The position numbers and the translations under genes were made by a program. A stretch of 64,000 nucleotides of DNA, from contig CM057449.1 of the NCBI GenBank assembly GCA_016271365.2, positions 1,565,334,501 through 1,565,398,500 of the forward strand, in the 5' to 3' direction. This document shows positions 21,295-31,023 of this stretch, in pieces. The notes under the pieces were generated by a model, which saw nothing but the letters and a program-made list of their open reading frames with translations, did not search any database and was not told where the DNA came from. Source of the DNA: Neoceratodus forsteri (taxonomy: Eukaryota; Chordata; Ceratodontiformes; Ceratodontidae). Within the stretch, counting starts at the first letter, position 1. The number at the start of each line of letters is the position of its first letter.

Positions 21295-21640
21295 GTCAGT
21301 TTTTACCAATGATGCTTCGGTGGAGGTAGTTCAGACACAACTGCAGCTGGTCTTCGATGGCCTTCAGAGTTTTTTCAAACAGTCTTTAAAGCTAAATGAA
21401 AGTAAAATTAATGTTATTTGGAACATCATGTAAATGAAACAATACAGCCAAAAAACAGTTGACCATGCTCTCCAAACTATTTTCAGACTTGATTTTACTT
21501 TAGACATCCAAGCTTCGATTTTTCTTGTGCCCCCTCCGGGACATACTGGTAAATGTGCTTTAACCTGAAAATTGACACCGATCTGCCTATTGGCAGCAGA
21601 AAAAGTTATTACCAAACTTTGGATGACCCTCATAGTACCC
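21295..21640 (+). pseudogene. Rex1-like RT fragment
   Basis: The plus frame reads VVQTQLQLVFDGLQSFFKQS, then LKLNESKINVI. This resembles the segment just after the catalytic box in Rex1/L2-type RTs (LxLNxxKT). It is short, and the frame breaks at about 21425. The assignment is tentative. Confidence 0.5.
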
Positions 21641-21644
21641 CAGA

Positions 21645-22015
21645 TGAATCAATCAATAAAATTTGATTTAACCAGGCGTAGATACCATTGAGCAAGCTCA
21701 TTTTCTAGGTGGTTCTGGACATCAATCAGGTTACAGGCACAGGTAGGCAAAGCACAAAAGTACATGTGGAAGATCAGTCAGGTCATAATGTACCAGATGA
21801 CAATATTACAAGCAGTTAGAAGAGACAAAAAAAACAATTAGCATGTGTGTTATACATCAGGTCAAGATAAAAAAGGAGAGAGAGAGATAGTGAGGAAGAG
21901 AGGGATGAGGAGAGATGGAGAAGGTGGTTACACAAAGCCATTGTGAGAGTGCGGGAATTATCCAGCCAGAAAATTCTGGAACTACATAGATAAATGGAGG
22001 TCAGCACTAAAAAGG
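21645..22015 (-). mobile_element. LINE 3' UTR, probable
   Basis: The plus strand AATCAATCAATAAAATTTGA, TTTAACCAGGCGTAGATACC and ATTGAGCAAGCTC resembles the reverse complement of a common vertebrate LINE 3' end that terminates in a short tandem tail. No coding remains. Confidence 0.4.
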
Positions 22016-22032
22016 AAGCAGGGTAGGTAAGT

Positions 22033-22171
22033 AAGCATTAAGCCACGATGATGGTGGCATCTAATGGTGGATTAATGCATTGTTGGGAGGGTGTGGCAGC
22101 CGAGGGCGTACAACGGCCCAACCATGCATTAATCCCATTAGATGCCACCTTTGGAGTGGCTTAATGTGCTT
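22033..22171. repeat. Palindromic MITE (TTAA-containing)
   Basis: Left TGGTGGCATCTAATGG, GGATTAATGCATTGTTGGG and right CCCAACCATGCATTAATCCC, ATTAGATGCCACC are reverse complements. The outer ends AAGCATTAAGCCAC and GTGGCTTAATGTGCTT pair too. Arms are about 50 bp and the loop (GGGTGTGGCAGCC and onward) is GC-rich. The right end TAATGTGCTTGTAACATGG is shared with 45749-45767. Confidence 0.8.
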
Positions 22172-22424
22172 GTAACATGGTATGCATCATTTGAGGGTTA
22201 CTGTGATTGTGCGTGCAAGAAGATAAGACATTCAGAGTTTCTGCTTGCTACAGATTTGTGCTGCCCTTTTTGAAAATGTCAAAGACATCTATTTACATCG
22301 TGATGCGGTGAAAACAGCTCTATTGGTACATATGCACAACGCTGCCTTCCACATGGTAAACTGGTTTATTTGGAGATCTACTCTGCTATTATTATGGTGC
22401 CATGTGTAGGAGGTCCACGGGTCA

Positions 22425-23043
22425 GTGATTTCAACTGCCGTTTGTTATCTTCACATACAGATTTGCATGCTACGTGCCTACCCTCTGTGTTGCTCTAATA
22501 TACCTCCGATCTGGTGTGCTCCCAGTTCTGCTGCTTTTGTCACTTGTTGTTCTGCTCAGTTTGTGGGGGATGCCAGTATTTCTTGGGATCTCCGCTGTTG
22601 CTCTGCCACTCCCGTGGTTGCCACTGACTCTCCCGTACACTGTGAAACGGCGCACAGCTGTCTCGGTCCCGTGGCACCATGTGTTTGTGTCGCATCGGTC
22701 CCATCTGGCCGCCCTCTCCTACGTGGTGGTCTGCGTCATGACTCCTCAGCCTCTCCAATTGGTCGATCTGTGCGGTTGCTCTGGGACACCCTGGTGGCGT
22801 TGCCTCTTCGCTTCTCTCTCCCTTGCGGGTCTCTCTCGTCTCTGGCAGTCAGGGGTTGCGCGTCACTGGGTGGGCAAGACAAGACGCGCCCCTCTCATAC
22901 CTGCAGCCGTTTTGCTGGTGCTGCTTTTAGTTTGTGTGGATAGTGCTGGTATTTCAGTTTGGAGACGGCATTACTGCTGGATTAATCCCTGCTCCAAACT
23001 GTACCAGCTGATCTATTCTATCCAATCCAGCGTGCTCTTTTGA
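22425..23043 (+). other. Pyrimidine- and CpG-rich block with two overlapping open frames
   Basis: This 620-bp block differs from its surroundings by high C+T and frequent CpG. It is open in two plus frames at once (22425-22943 and 22474-23043). The second translates to a hydrophobic, leucine-rich protein with no motif I recognise. Biased composition explains the open frames at least as well as coding does. It ends near an inverted purine-rich run at 23160-23215. Confidence 0.35.
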
Positions 23044-23224
23044 GGTTCCTTAACTTTGCTGTGTTACAAACAGGAGTAACTCCTCGGCACTTACTGGCTT
23101 GTGAGGGCCCATACACACGTTTCTGTGTGTAGGCTGGTTTATTTTCAGTTGTAGTTGGTGGGGGGGGGGGAGAGAGAGCGAGAGAGGGAGAGAGAGAAAG
23201 AGAAGGAAGGAACAAGAGCTGGGT

Positions 23225-23668
23225 GCCCCCTAACTCGGGAGCTAAGCAGGCAGGGTGGAGGAGAGGAGGAACAGAGGGGATATGATCGAGGTCTTCAGAT
23301 ATCTCAAGGGAATAAACAGGGTCAACCTTGATGGGGTGCTGCAGCTGAGGGAGGTAGGGACCACTAGAGGGCAGTCAGTGAGGCTGGTCAGTTGGAGACT
23401 AAGGGGAGAAACGAGACGCTACTTCACTGAGAGAGTAGTGGAGCCCTGGAATGCGCTGTCTGTGATGCTGGTGGCTGTTACAGCTGTGGAGGGGTTCAAG
23501 AGAGACTGGGATAGGTATAGGGGGAGGGAGCATCCCAGAACCTCGCTGGGGGTTGGGGGGGACCTTGTGGGTGGGGAGCTATAACTGTTCCCTGGGTGGG
23601 CATTGATCCCAGAGCAGATTCGATAGACCATTAGGCCTATTCTGCTGACTTTTTAGTATGTTAGTATG
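23225..23668 (+). mobile_element. CR1-like LINE 3' end
   Basis: The open frame reads RRNRGDMIEVFRYLKGINRV, then GQSVRLVSWRLRGETRRYF and VVEPWNALSVML. This is the ORF2 C-terminus of CR1 LINEs. It ends with a duplicated octamer TTAGTATG, the kind of short tandem tail seen at CR1 3' ends. The 5' side is truncated. Confidence 0.85.
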
Positions 23669-23999
23669 TGATGTTGCAGATTAATGATATGGAAACGCTA
23701 ACTGCTCACTTACACCATAATACTAATAAGTTTCAATCTGTCTGGCAAAGGTGGATAAACCACATTTTAGATATAAAGCCGAGTTTTGTTCTTAAATTAG
23801 AGGTTGTAATTCGACAGTACTGTCTATATAGCTTGACAGCTTGACACATTGACGTGAAGGTTATCTGTAGCTGAGATGCCTTTGCTATTGTTGTTGTATG
23901 TATGCCTGTTGCATAACTAAAACTCTCAGTAAACAGATATTAAAAAAATTATACTCTTCAAGTATGAATTGTAGCTAGAACAGGTGGAGGGATATAACT

Positions 24000-24900
24000 A
24001 TGTGGGCTTCTGGATGGGTCAGGCAGTTTGCACGTGAACAGACCTGTAGCCCAAACTGGCAAAGGTTTGGGAGTACTGTGTAGACAGAGGGGGTGCATAA
24101 ACGCTGAGATGGGACTGAAAATAGTACAAACCCAGCTATTTCCTGTTATTTATTATGCCAACTTTGTTTATGAGAACTGTATGAAGGCTGGGCTAAGCAA
24201 GCTGGACATCCTGTACAGCAGGATGGCACTGTTTATTTTAAATTGTTCCTATGATACACATACATGCAAATGATATAACCACTTGGGGTGGACCTCTCTG
24301 TTTGATAGGCGTAAACTACACACAATTTTGCATTCTCTGAAATACTAAGTGCATGAAGGGGTACGTGCCAGATTACTTAATGGAGAGGTTAAATAACAGA
24401 GAGGCATACGTCTCTAAGAAATGATGGCCTCCTGGAGTTGCGTCTCCGAAGACAAACACTGCAAGAGCTGTTCGCTTCTTTAGTCACTGAGTTCCCCAAG
24501 TGTGGAACTCTTTACCAGCAAATTTCAGAGCCCAGGAAAGGAAACTGCCGGCCCCAGAACAAAGTCCTGGTTTCTGTTGTCTCCATAGAGCTGTAACAAA
24601 TGCAGGGAGGGAGTGACATAATCTTATTCCTCCGCAGTGTACTGTGATTCCTGTATGTGTTTAGTCTCATTCAGAACTGATCTACAAGTGATTCTGCATT
24701 GAAACAGACTGATGTACCTAATGCAAATGTTGCGTACTTTGCTTTTTATAATTGTGTGATTTTAAAAGCTTATCAGCTCATGTTTGTACAAATGCAAGTT
24801 TTTATTGTGCTGAGTAAGTACATTGACTGTATGCAGGGATGTTGTTGTCAGTGAGCATCTGCTCAGTGACTTTATCCCTAATAAACTAAACCTGAAATTG
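24000..24900 (+). mobile_element. Non-LTR retrotransposon RT C-terminus (Rex1-like)
   Basis: Frames read LKIVQTQLFPVIYYANFVYEN and SKLDILYSRMALFIL, then, after a shift, LGWTSLFDRRKLHTILHSLK, YVPDYLMERLNN and, near 24500, VPQVWNSLPANFR-type residues. The LGW..L..RR and V..WNSLP blocks mark the end of Rex1/L2-type ORF2. The following UTR ends near ATCCCTAATAAACTAAACC at about 24873. Confidence 0.65.
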
Positions 24901-25469
24901 AATCTTGAACTTAAGTTTTGGACAAGAGGGCTGGGGAGTGTAGCCGAGATGTAATGGCTGCTCAAACGCCAGGCAAGGACTTTCTTATACCATAAGAGAC
25001 AACCCACAAAGGACCTGTTAACTTATTATTAATCACTCAAGTTAGCTAGAGTGATTTATAAACGTTTTGAATCACACTTTTTATATATTTTAAATATGAC
25101 TAACCTTACTCCCCTTGCTATGAAGTGGAATGCTTTAATCTTTAACATTCCAGCATGAGGGACTACTGTTTGCAGGGTAAAAGGTACAGTGGTTCTGCCT
25201 GCCAGTTGGCCGTAATCATGTAAGTGATTAATAATTTATGTTAACAGTGATCCAGATGCAGAGTGTCTGTTGTAGCCTTGTATCAGCAAGGTATCTCTCC
25301 TTGATATTCGTGAAAAATGAAGTTCACCTTGGAGTTACAGTAGTTGACAGATCTGCAGCATAAGATTGCCAAAATGTTAACAAAACTTGAATGCTGAGAC
25401 TGAACTAAACAGAATCCTAACATCTGCTGAACTATAGACTGACATATTTTATGTGTTGTTTATTTATAG
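24901..25469. other. unannotated interval
   Basis: No supportable feature up to the hAT-like element at 25470. Confidence 0.35.
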
Positions 25470-26369
25470 CAACAGTTCTTAGACTTTGTCACAGTGAGCC
25501 TCCCCAAATGCATGGAAAAGATTTTGAGCCTCCCCACAAGCTGAAATAATCTTGGGCCTCCCAAAGAAAATTAACAACTGTACTTTGCACAGTACACCAT
25601 GAATACATTGAAACTCCTTTGAGTACTTGGCTCTCATTCCGTTCTGTGTCTTTCACTGATGTGGAACCTTTGAAAAAGAGCACCCGTGCTCAAAGGTGTT
25701 ATCTGACTAACAAATAAACACAAATAAATGTTATTCAGCTTACTGTAACCCCCCCCCCCCAACAACAGGCCAGCCTACTTGCTCCACTATTTGATTCTTG
25801 AACCATTGTTACCCTTGTTGCAGTACCTTCATGGGGTCAGACTACTTTCTCTGTTTGCTCTCTATCTGGAATAACTTTCCTACATACCTCACATCACCCC
25901 ATCTTTCCCTGCTCTTAAGCAACTTCTCAGGGATTACTTTGCTCCTTCCTATTAATGCTCTTAGTACTTCTATGCTCCACCCTTGTATTTGGGCTGTTCT
26001 GCCATCAGTCTACAAATTGATCAATTTCCACCACTCATTATTAGTTTATTGTTCTTATTAGTTTGCACTATGGTTCATTTTGTATGCTTGACTGCTTTGC
26101 AGTCACCTTTTCAATTGTATTCACTCCCTACCCTTCTCCGGGTACACCTGAAATGAGCCTTGACTCATTTACCTTCTCTTGTCACTGATTTGTAAACAAA
26201 TACATACATTTCATCTACTATTATCTTCTTCCAGTTTGCTTCATCCTTTCAAACAAAATATATAAAACTCAAAATTTAAATACAGTACTTTTTTAGACTT
26301 GCTTAAGCCTCCACTGGAACAGGCTGAGGCCTCCCCAGGGAGGCTGGCCTCATCATTTGAGAACCCCTG
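25470..26369 (+). mobile_element. Non-autonomous hAT-like element carrying a LINE tail (copy 1)
   Basis: It starts CAACAGTTCTTAGACTTTG and ends CATTTGAGAACCCCTG, an inverted pair with the hAT/Charlie-type GGTTCTCAAA core. The 8-bp flanks are ATTTATAG and ATTGATAG (7 of 8). Inside, TGGAATAACTTTCC, then CTTAAGCAACTTCTCAGG encodes WN-type and LKQLLRDYFAP residues, as at the C-terminus of an L2-like LINE ORF2. The whole 900-bp unit recurs at 46361-47164. Confidence 0.85.
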
Positions 26370-26592
26370 ATTGATAGGAAAGTCATCAGACAGTGTCTCC
26401 CAGGGTTTCCTTTTAAAGTAATATTTGAAAATATAGAGAGCTGAAAGGAGTAGCAGTCTCAGGGGGAGAAGAAAAAAATGGAATCAGAAATGAATTTCAA
26501 AGAGAATCCACTCAACCCCTTAGAATAAAATTATTTCTTGGATACAAATATGTTTCTTATAAGTGCTTCTTTATTTTCAGTTCATTTTATTG

Positions 26593-26689
26593 ATTCCTCG
26601 GGGTCTTGACACCCTAAATATTACTTACTGCAACAGCCTGTCCAGGTGTTGCAGTAAGTAATAGCGAAGGTCAAGACCCCCCTGGGAAT
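26593..26689. repeat. Hairpin with 40-bp arms at left end of MULE remnant
   Basis: Left ATTCCTCGGGGTCTTGAC, TATTACTTACTGCAAC and right GTTGCAGTAAGTAATA, GGTCAAGACCCCCC, TGGGAAT are reverse complements with a 13-bp loop. It may be the terminal or subterminal inverted repeat of the MULE-type element to its right. Confidence 0.7.
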
Positions 26690-27198
26690 TGTAAAATCAG
26701 CATAATAAATAACCGCTAATGCTGCTATTATATAGGTAGTGGTGGGAGCGATGTCACTAAATGGGTGTAATGCCGCGAACACTTGCCGCTCAGTCGGGTC
26801 CCTCCGCACTTCAGCGTTCGGCTGAAAAGTCGGCAACTTTATTAAAAATTAAACCTGGATGTAAAATATTATGTGCTGATTGCAGCCTCGGACTCCCGCA
26901 ACAGTATTGTAAGGTATGTGAGGACGGAAGGGGGCTGCAATGCTATTTTACAGGTCACCTTTAAGTGCTGCATCTGTTCCTTCCCTACTTTCTTGTGTGA
27001 ACATTGTCAAATGCCCCCTGTCAGATTGTAAATCCGGTACACTGCAGCTAACTAAGCTCCAGTATCAGATCCAGTATCTGGTGGGCATTCTTGCCAATTT
27101 GGATCCAGATTTTAATTCAGATCCTGTATCTGGTGGTACTGCCATGGCCGTATTTAAGGTGAAACTGCAGTTAGACTCTCATTCACAGAAATTCAGCC

Positions 27199-27453
27199 AT
27201 GGTCGTCTCACGAAAAGAAAGCAAGTTGGCGTTAAATAATTATTTGTATACAAAGGAGAAGGATGGGGCACAGGGAAAGGTATTTTGGCGTTGTGAATTG
27301 CGTACCTGCTGTGCTCGTCTTCGCACACTTGGTGACACCATCACCTTGCCTCCAACCAAGCATAATCACGCCCCGGTGCACGGTCATACAGAGGTCATCA
27401 CAGCTCGGGCTGGCATGAGATGCAGAGCCTGTGAGTCAGAGGAGGCTACATGA
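27199..27453 (+). pseudogene. FLYWCH zinc-finger segment of a MULE-type transposase
   Basis: The 84-residue frame reads SRKESKLALNNYLYTKEKDG, then KVFWRCELRTCCARLRTLGD and TKHNHAPVHGH. The order Y-x-aromatic, WRC, C-x-ARL and H-N-H is the FLYWCH finger, a DNA-binding module common at the N-terminus of animal MULE transposases. The frame stops at 27451 and transposase similarity resumes in another frame, so the gene is broken. Confidence 0.8.
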
Positions 27454-27609
27454 AATGTTGTACATCGAGGTCTTCAGCAGGTATCTTTGAGTCATGCACA
27501 CCTGCTGCCCAGGCAATAAACTCTCAGGCGTGATGTTAGGTGCCATAAGCATCGGTGGGGGGGGGGGCAAGGTAGCAATGGTTCAGAGATCATGCAGTAC
27601 TCGCTCAGT

Positions 27610-27770
27610 CAGTGATGGACCATTTGTACGAGTTAATACAGATGACATTTTGATTTTTGCTAGCGACACTGACTTAAAAGTGCTCAGCGATCATGAGCGC
27701 TGGTTCTGTGATGGAACCTTTGCAGTGAGGATGACCAGCTATATACGGTTCATGCATTTGTGCATGGAGT
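27610..27770 (+). pseudogene. MULE-like transposase N-terminal piece
   Basis: Residues RVNTDDILIFASDTDLKVLS, then ERWFCDGTF match the block following the FLYWCH finger in animal MULE transposases, where (E/S)-x-W-x-x-D-G-T-F contains the first catalytic Asp. A stop at 27770 and loss of the rest leave only this fragment. Confidence 0.7.
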
Positions 27771-27851
27771 AAATCGCCATGTGTCTGTGCTCTATTTCCT
27801 GATATATTTGTATTCACTACTTGAGATTTATTGTTGTTTTTATGCACAAAA

Positions 27852-27950
27852 TAGCTCCTTTGCACATTGAACTAATGATAAACTTATGCTGCTTTGCTCC
27901 TTTGCACATTAAACTAATGATAAACTCAATGCTGCTTTGCACGTTTGCAC
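27852..27950 (+). repeat. Tandem repeat, about 43-bp unit, 2.3 copies
   Basis: GCTCCTTTGCACATTGAACT and GCTCCTTTGCACATTAAACT begin successive units that share TAATGATAAACT and ATGCTGCTTTGC. Confidence 0.8.
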
Positions 27951-29689
27951 ATTGCCAAAACAGTTGTTACGATGCATTTGCTGTTGCTATACCATGCTTT
28001 TCTGTGAATAATGTTGTATTTTTAAATGCTTCATGTTTGTCTGCATTTGTTGCATTGAATAAATAAAGCTTCATTTTAACTTTATTTTACATCTCTCGTG
28101 TTCTGTTTCTGTATGGAATTAATTGCCCACAAAACCTTCTACAGGTACATGTGAGAAAAAAGGAAGACGAAAGGGGGCATTGTTAGAATCACAAAAAAGG
28201 ATGGACAACCCACAGAGCAAGATGGGGAGAAGGCAGAGGCACTCAGAGAGTAGAGGCGGGTGAAGTGGTCAAAATCTTAATTTGCGTATTAAAGCGGAAC
28301 CTGTGGGGTAATCCACAATGCGAAGCAGAGTTCTCCGCCTTCCAATCATTATCGCAAAGTCCATTGGAAGCACTGACTTCGCGTGACTCTGCCTTTCCCC
28401 AACCACTTCTACACCAATTTTAATGTGAAGTATACTGATTTTAATGTACTTCGCATTACTTCGCCTTCTTTGTGAGCTCTAAGGTGAATTTTGCAGTGAT
28501 TCATAGGATTGCAGGTCACATGGGCTGTAGATTGTCCTGCACAGCCTCAGTTTTGTGTAGTGCGTGTGTAGTGGTAGCTGGAGACAGTTTGCTCTCAGAG
28601 CTCTGAGATTCAAACCCTCTAAAAAACGGTCGGAAAGCCTTTTTGAGCCATTTTGTTTGCTCAAAATTTAGTACATCGATTGTAGGAAACCCTTCTGTGC
28701 TCATATCAGCAAATGTTTATTGTTTTTGCATGGATTTTGAATGTTAATTTAGAACATTCAGTCTGTGTACTGACAGACACTGTTGGTGTGCTTGGGGGGA
28801 GGGGCATAGATTAACTTGGAGAAAGGCAGTCTTTCTAACTGTTTTGGTTATATTTGTGTTGTATAACTGTGTTCATGTACACACAATAATATTTTCAGTA
28901 ATTTTTGACATTTCTTTGCTGATTGTTGTGGTGCAGTACATAGTTTCAGTTTGTTTAAAAGATTTGGTTATATTACTGAAGTTTTTAATTTGCTACACAT
29001 TACCTGTAGTGTGTGAGTGTGTGCGATGCGTGCCATCAAGTCAGACACATTTTATTGTACCACACAGTAATTGTAGCATTGTGAACCTGTTATCCGTCTG
29101 CGTTATTTTGTACTGCTTTGTGGTATCTTGGTAGTGGACTGTTACTGCAGTGCACTGCCGCTCTTTCGCCCAACCATAAAGGTAGAATTTATTTTTCCAG
29201 TTTGGGATTTGTGTGACCACCGGTTAAGGTGTTTATGTGCCTGTGCGGCTGCATCTCTTTATAGTGTGCAATCTGCATCTGTGCGTTTGCATCCGTTTAG
29301 AGCCCAATCTGCATCTGTAAGCCACAGTTGTTGTTTTTTTGCTTCCCATCCACCCCAAATTTCAGAAATTTAAATTTATTGTGAATTTTCTGCGTAATCC
29401 CAAAAAATGCCTGCAAAGAGGCGTACATGCAAAGATGCTTCTGGCCATTGCACTGCTGCCAGTGGCAAGAGTGGGCATGGCAGTATGCAGCAGAAGTGCT
29501 TTGTTGATGCCAGTAAAGGGATTTCTCTGACTTTGTTTTTCACAGCGCAATCAGTAGCTTCAGTCATGGTTGGAGTTGTTGTTGTCCCCACTGGTAGTAG
29601 TGAAGTTGCTGATAGCACGAGTATTGTCCCAATTTCAACCCGTGACAACAAGTTTATCGGTTTCCCAAATATTGTGGAGTCTAGAGCTT

Positions 29690-29915
29690 AATATGTATAA
29701 CCACAAGGAAAGGAGGGGGAGGCATGGTAGAAACTATCAAGTACCGAAAAGGAATCAACAACATACAAGAGGGGTAACATCTTTCAGAAAAGGAGATGTG
29801 CATGAACAAGGGGGCAAAATTTGAAGATAGAGGAGAGGTGGATCAGGGGCAACCTCAGGAACTATTTTTTCATGGAGAGGGTGCTGGGTGCAAGGACAGA
29901 CAAAAACTAATGATC
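29690..29915 (+). mobile_element. CR1 LINE fragment
   Basis: Translation YNHKERRGRHGRNYQVPKRN, then TRGVTSFRKGDVHEQGGKI, corresponds to the CR1 ORF2 C-terminal block (EERRGRDMVETIKYLKG-like). Its frame is shifted and it stops near a MERVLGA-like sequence. Confidence 0.75.
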
Positions 29916-29919
29916 AGTG

Positions 29920-30140
29920 TTATGGCTTGAGAGCAGCAGTTGAAGCATGCCCATTATTTGGAGTTGGTGCACCTCCATGCGCTCCAGCTGCTTCACGTTG
30001 TCAGTCCGGTGGTTCACATGGTCCAACTCACTCCACATCAGGCCCAAATTGGCATGTGTGGCAGGTGTTCATGCAGGGTTGCCACCGACACCTGCAGGTT
30101 GTGGAACAGCTGTTTTCTCCATGGCCCGCCTCCGCTTGAC
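29920..30140 (-). pseudogene. C-terminal coiled-coil of a transposon accessory protein
   Basis: The minus strand reads LMWSELDHVNHRTDNVKQLE, then RMEVHQLQIMGMLQLLLSSH and a stop at about 29910. The heptad-like spacing of hydrophobic residues suggests a coiled coil. It follows the BED finger on the same strand and probably belongs to the same protein. I do not know its exact family. Confidence 0.45.
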
Positions 30141-30206
30141 ACCATGTGCGGGTGGAGGCTGTGCTGCTACCTGTTGCCCAGCAGGGCTAGCAGGTGCATT
30201 CCTGCC

Positions 30207-30404
30207 CTATTCGGTAAGTTTGGCCTGCCAGTCTGCATTGTGATGGTTGTATAGGTGGGTGTGCGGACCACCTGTGCCCAGATGACTTCCCTTGGGGCTA
30301 CAGCACAGCAGCTCACTACACAGATTGCACTTCACTACACTGGTGTACGAAGGTAGTGTAGTGAAGAACTCCCACACTAATGAGTTGCGGGGAGGACCGG
30401 GCAC
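30207..30404 (-). pseudogene. BED-type zinc-finger segment
   Basis: The 65-residue minus frame reads SLVWEFFTTLPSYTSVVKCN, then LCSELLCCSPKGSHLGTGGP and HTHLYNHHNADW. VWEFF, the C-x2-C pair (KCNLC) and the H-x(4-5)-H pair (HLYNHH) are the landmarks of BED fingers. These bind DNA in hAT transposases and their domesticated relatives. Upstream minus frames (30405-30640) are proline/alanine-rich and interrupted by stops. The domain probably recognises the element's ends, possibly the subterminal ACTTCGC motifs; that link is inference. Confidence 0.75.
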
Positions 30405-30684
30405 AGGCGGGGTGGGGCCCAGATGCTGTTGATGGCTGCTGCTGGTGCTCAGTTGGGGCCAGGGGTGAGGAAACCTTCTACTGTGGCTGTGACTGCTGCA
30501 GCTCCTCCCTCACTTCCTGCTGAGCTGCTGGCGCAGGGGCCATGGCAGGTGGCACTTTTGGGGGGATGCTGGTAGGGTGCCACCAGAGGTGGTACTTCCA
30601 TGGCACCACTACCTTCTGCTTCAGGGAGGGGACCACTAGCCCGGAAGGTGCTCCGGTTCAGACGCGTGGTTTATATTTTTTGCT

Positions 30685-30706
30685 ATCTCTCTCTCTCTCT
30701 CTCTCT
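30685..30706 (+). repeat. (CT)n microsatellite
   Basis: About eleven CT dinucleotides. Confidence 0.9.
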
Positions 30707-31023
30707 CCTCTTGAACACAGCTCATTCTCCCACAGTAGCTAAAGTGAAATTGAAAGTCTTTCACTCTCTTGCATGATTGACTTCCTGCCTGAAGCATGTG
30801 ACCTGCAAACTGTGAGTCATGTGGGCTGTTACAGTGCTCACTCACTCCACCTTTAAAAGAAGATAAAGTGAAGTAGCACGGAGTCTTCATAATGCAAAGT
30901 CATTATGATGTGAAGTGGCATAGTACCGCATTTCAGTGGGCACTTCGCGTAGCTGTATGTCATGGCAGAGTGGGCCACTTCACCTCTACTTCGCTAGCAA
31001 AATTAAACTTTACTGCATCTCTA

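Larger units (their letters stand above)
26690..28090 (+). mobile_element. FLYWCH/MULE-type DNA transposon remnant
   Basis: The interval holds a FLYWCH finger (27199-27453) and the start of a MULE-like transposase (27610-27770), and ends with AATAAATAAAGC at about 28059, a plausible polyadenylation signal. The catalytic DDE part of the transposase is missing. An upstream C-rich segment (26960-27090) could be an earlier exon (CPLSDCKSGTLQLTKLQYQ), but this is uncertain. Confidence 0.65.
28180..31023 (-). mobile_element. BED-finger DNA transposon remnant with subterminal ACTTCGC motifs
   Basis: The motif ACTTCGC or its complement recurs near both ends: left at about 28317, 28376, 28445 and 28454; right at about 30941 and 30992, with relatives at 30873 and 30920. 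Between them, the minus strand encodes a BED-type finger and a coiled-coil tail. The right end AAACTTTACTGCATCTCTA (31001-31019) is shared with 6375-6393. The left terminus was not resolved. A CR1 piece (29690-29915) is inserted. Clustered subterminal motifs suit hAT or PIF/Harbinger transposons. Confidence 0.5.

Noticed and set aside
22474..23043. 189-codon hydrophobic open frame that could be a membrane protein
   Set aside because: A second frame is open over the same bases, and the composition bias explains both. No start context, exon signal or motif supports coding.
29407..29691. 94-codon open frame starting MPAKRRTC
   Set aside because: No domain is recognisable, and it lies in the non-coding part of a decayed transposon on the other strand.
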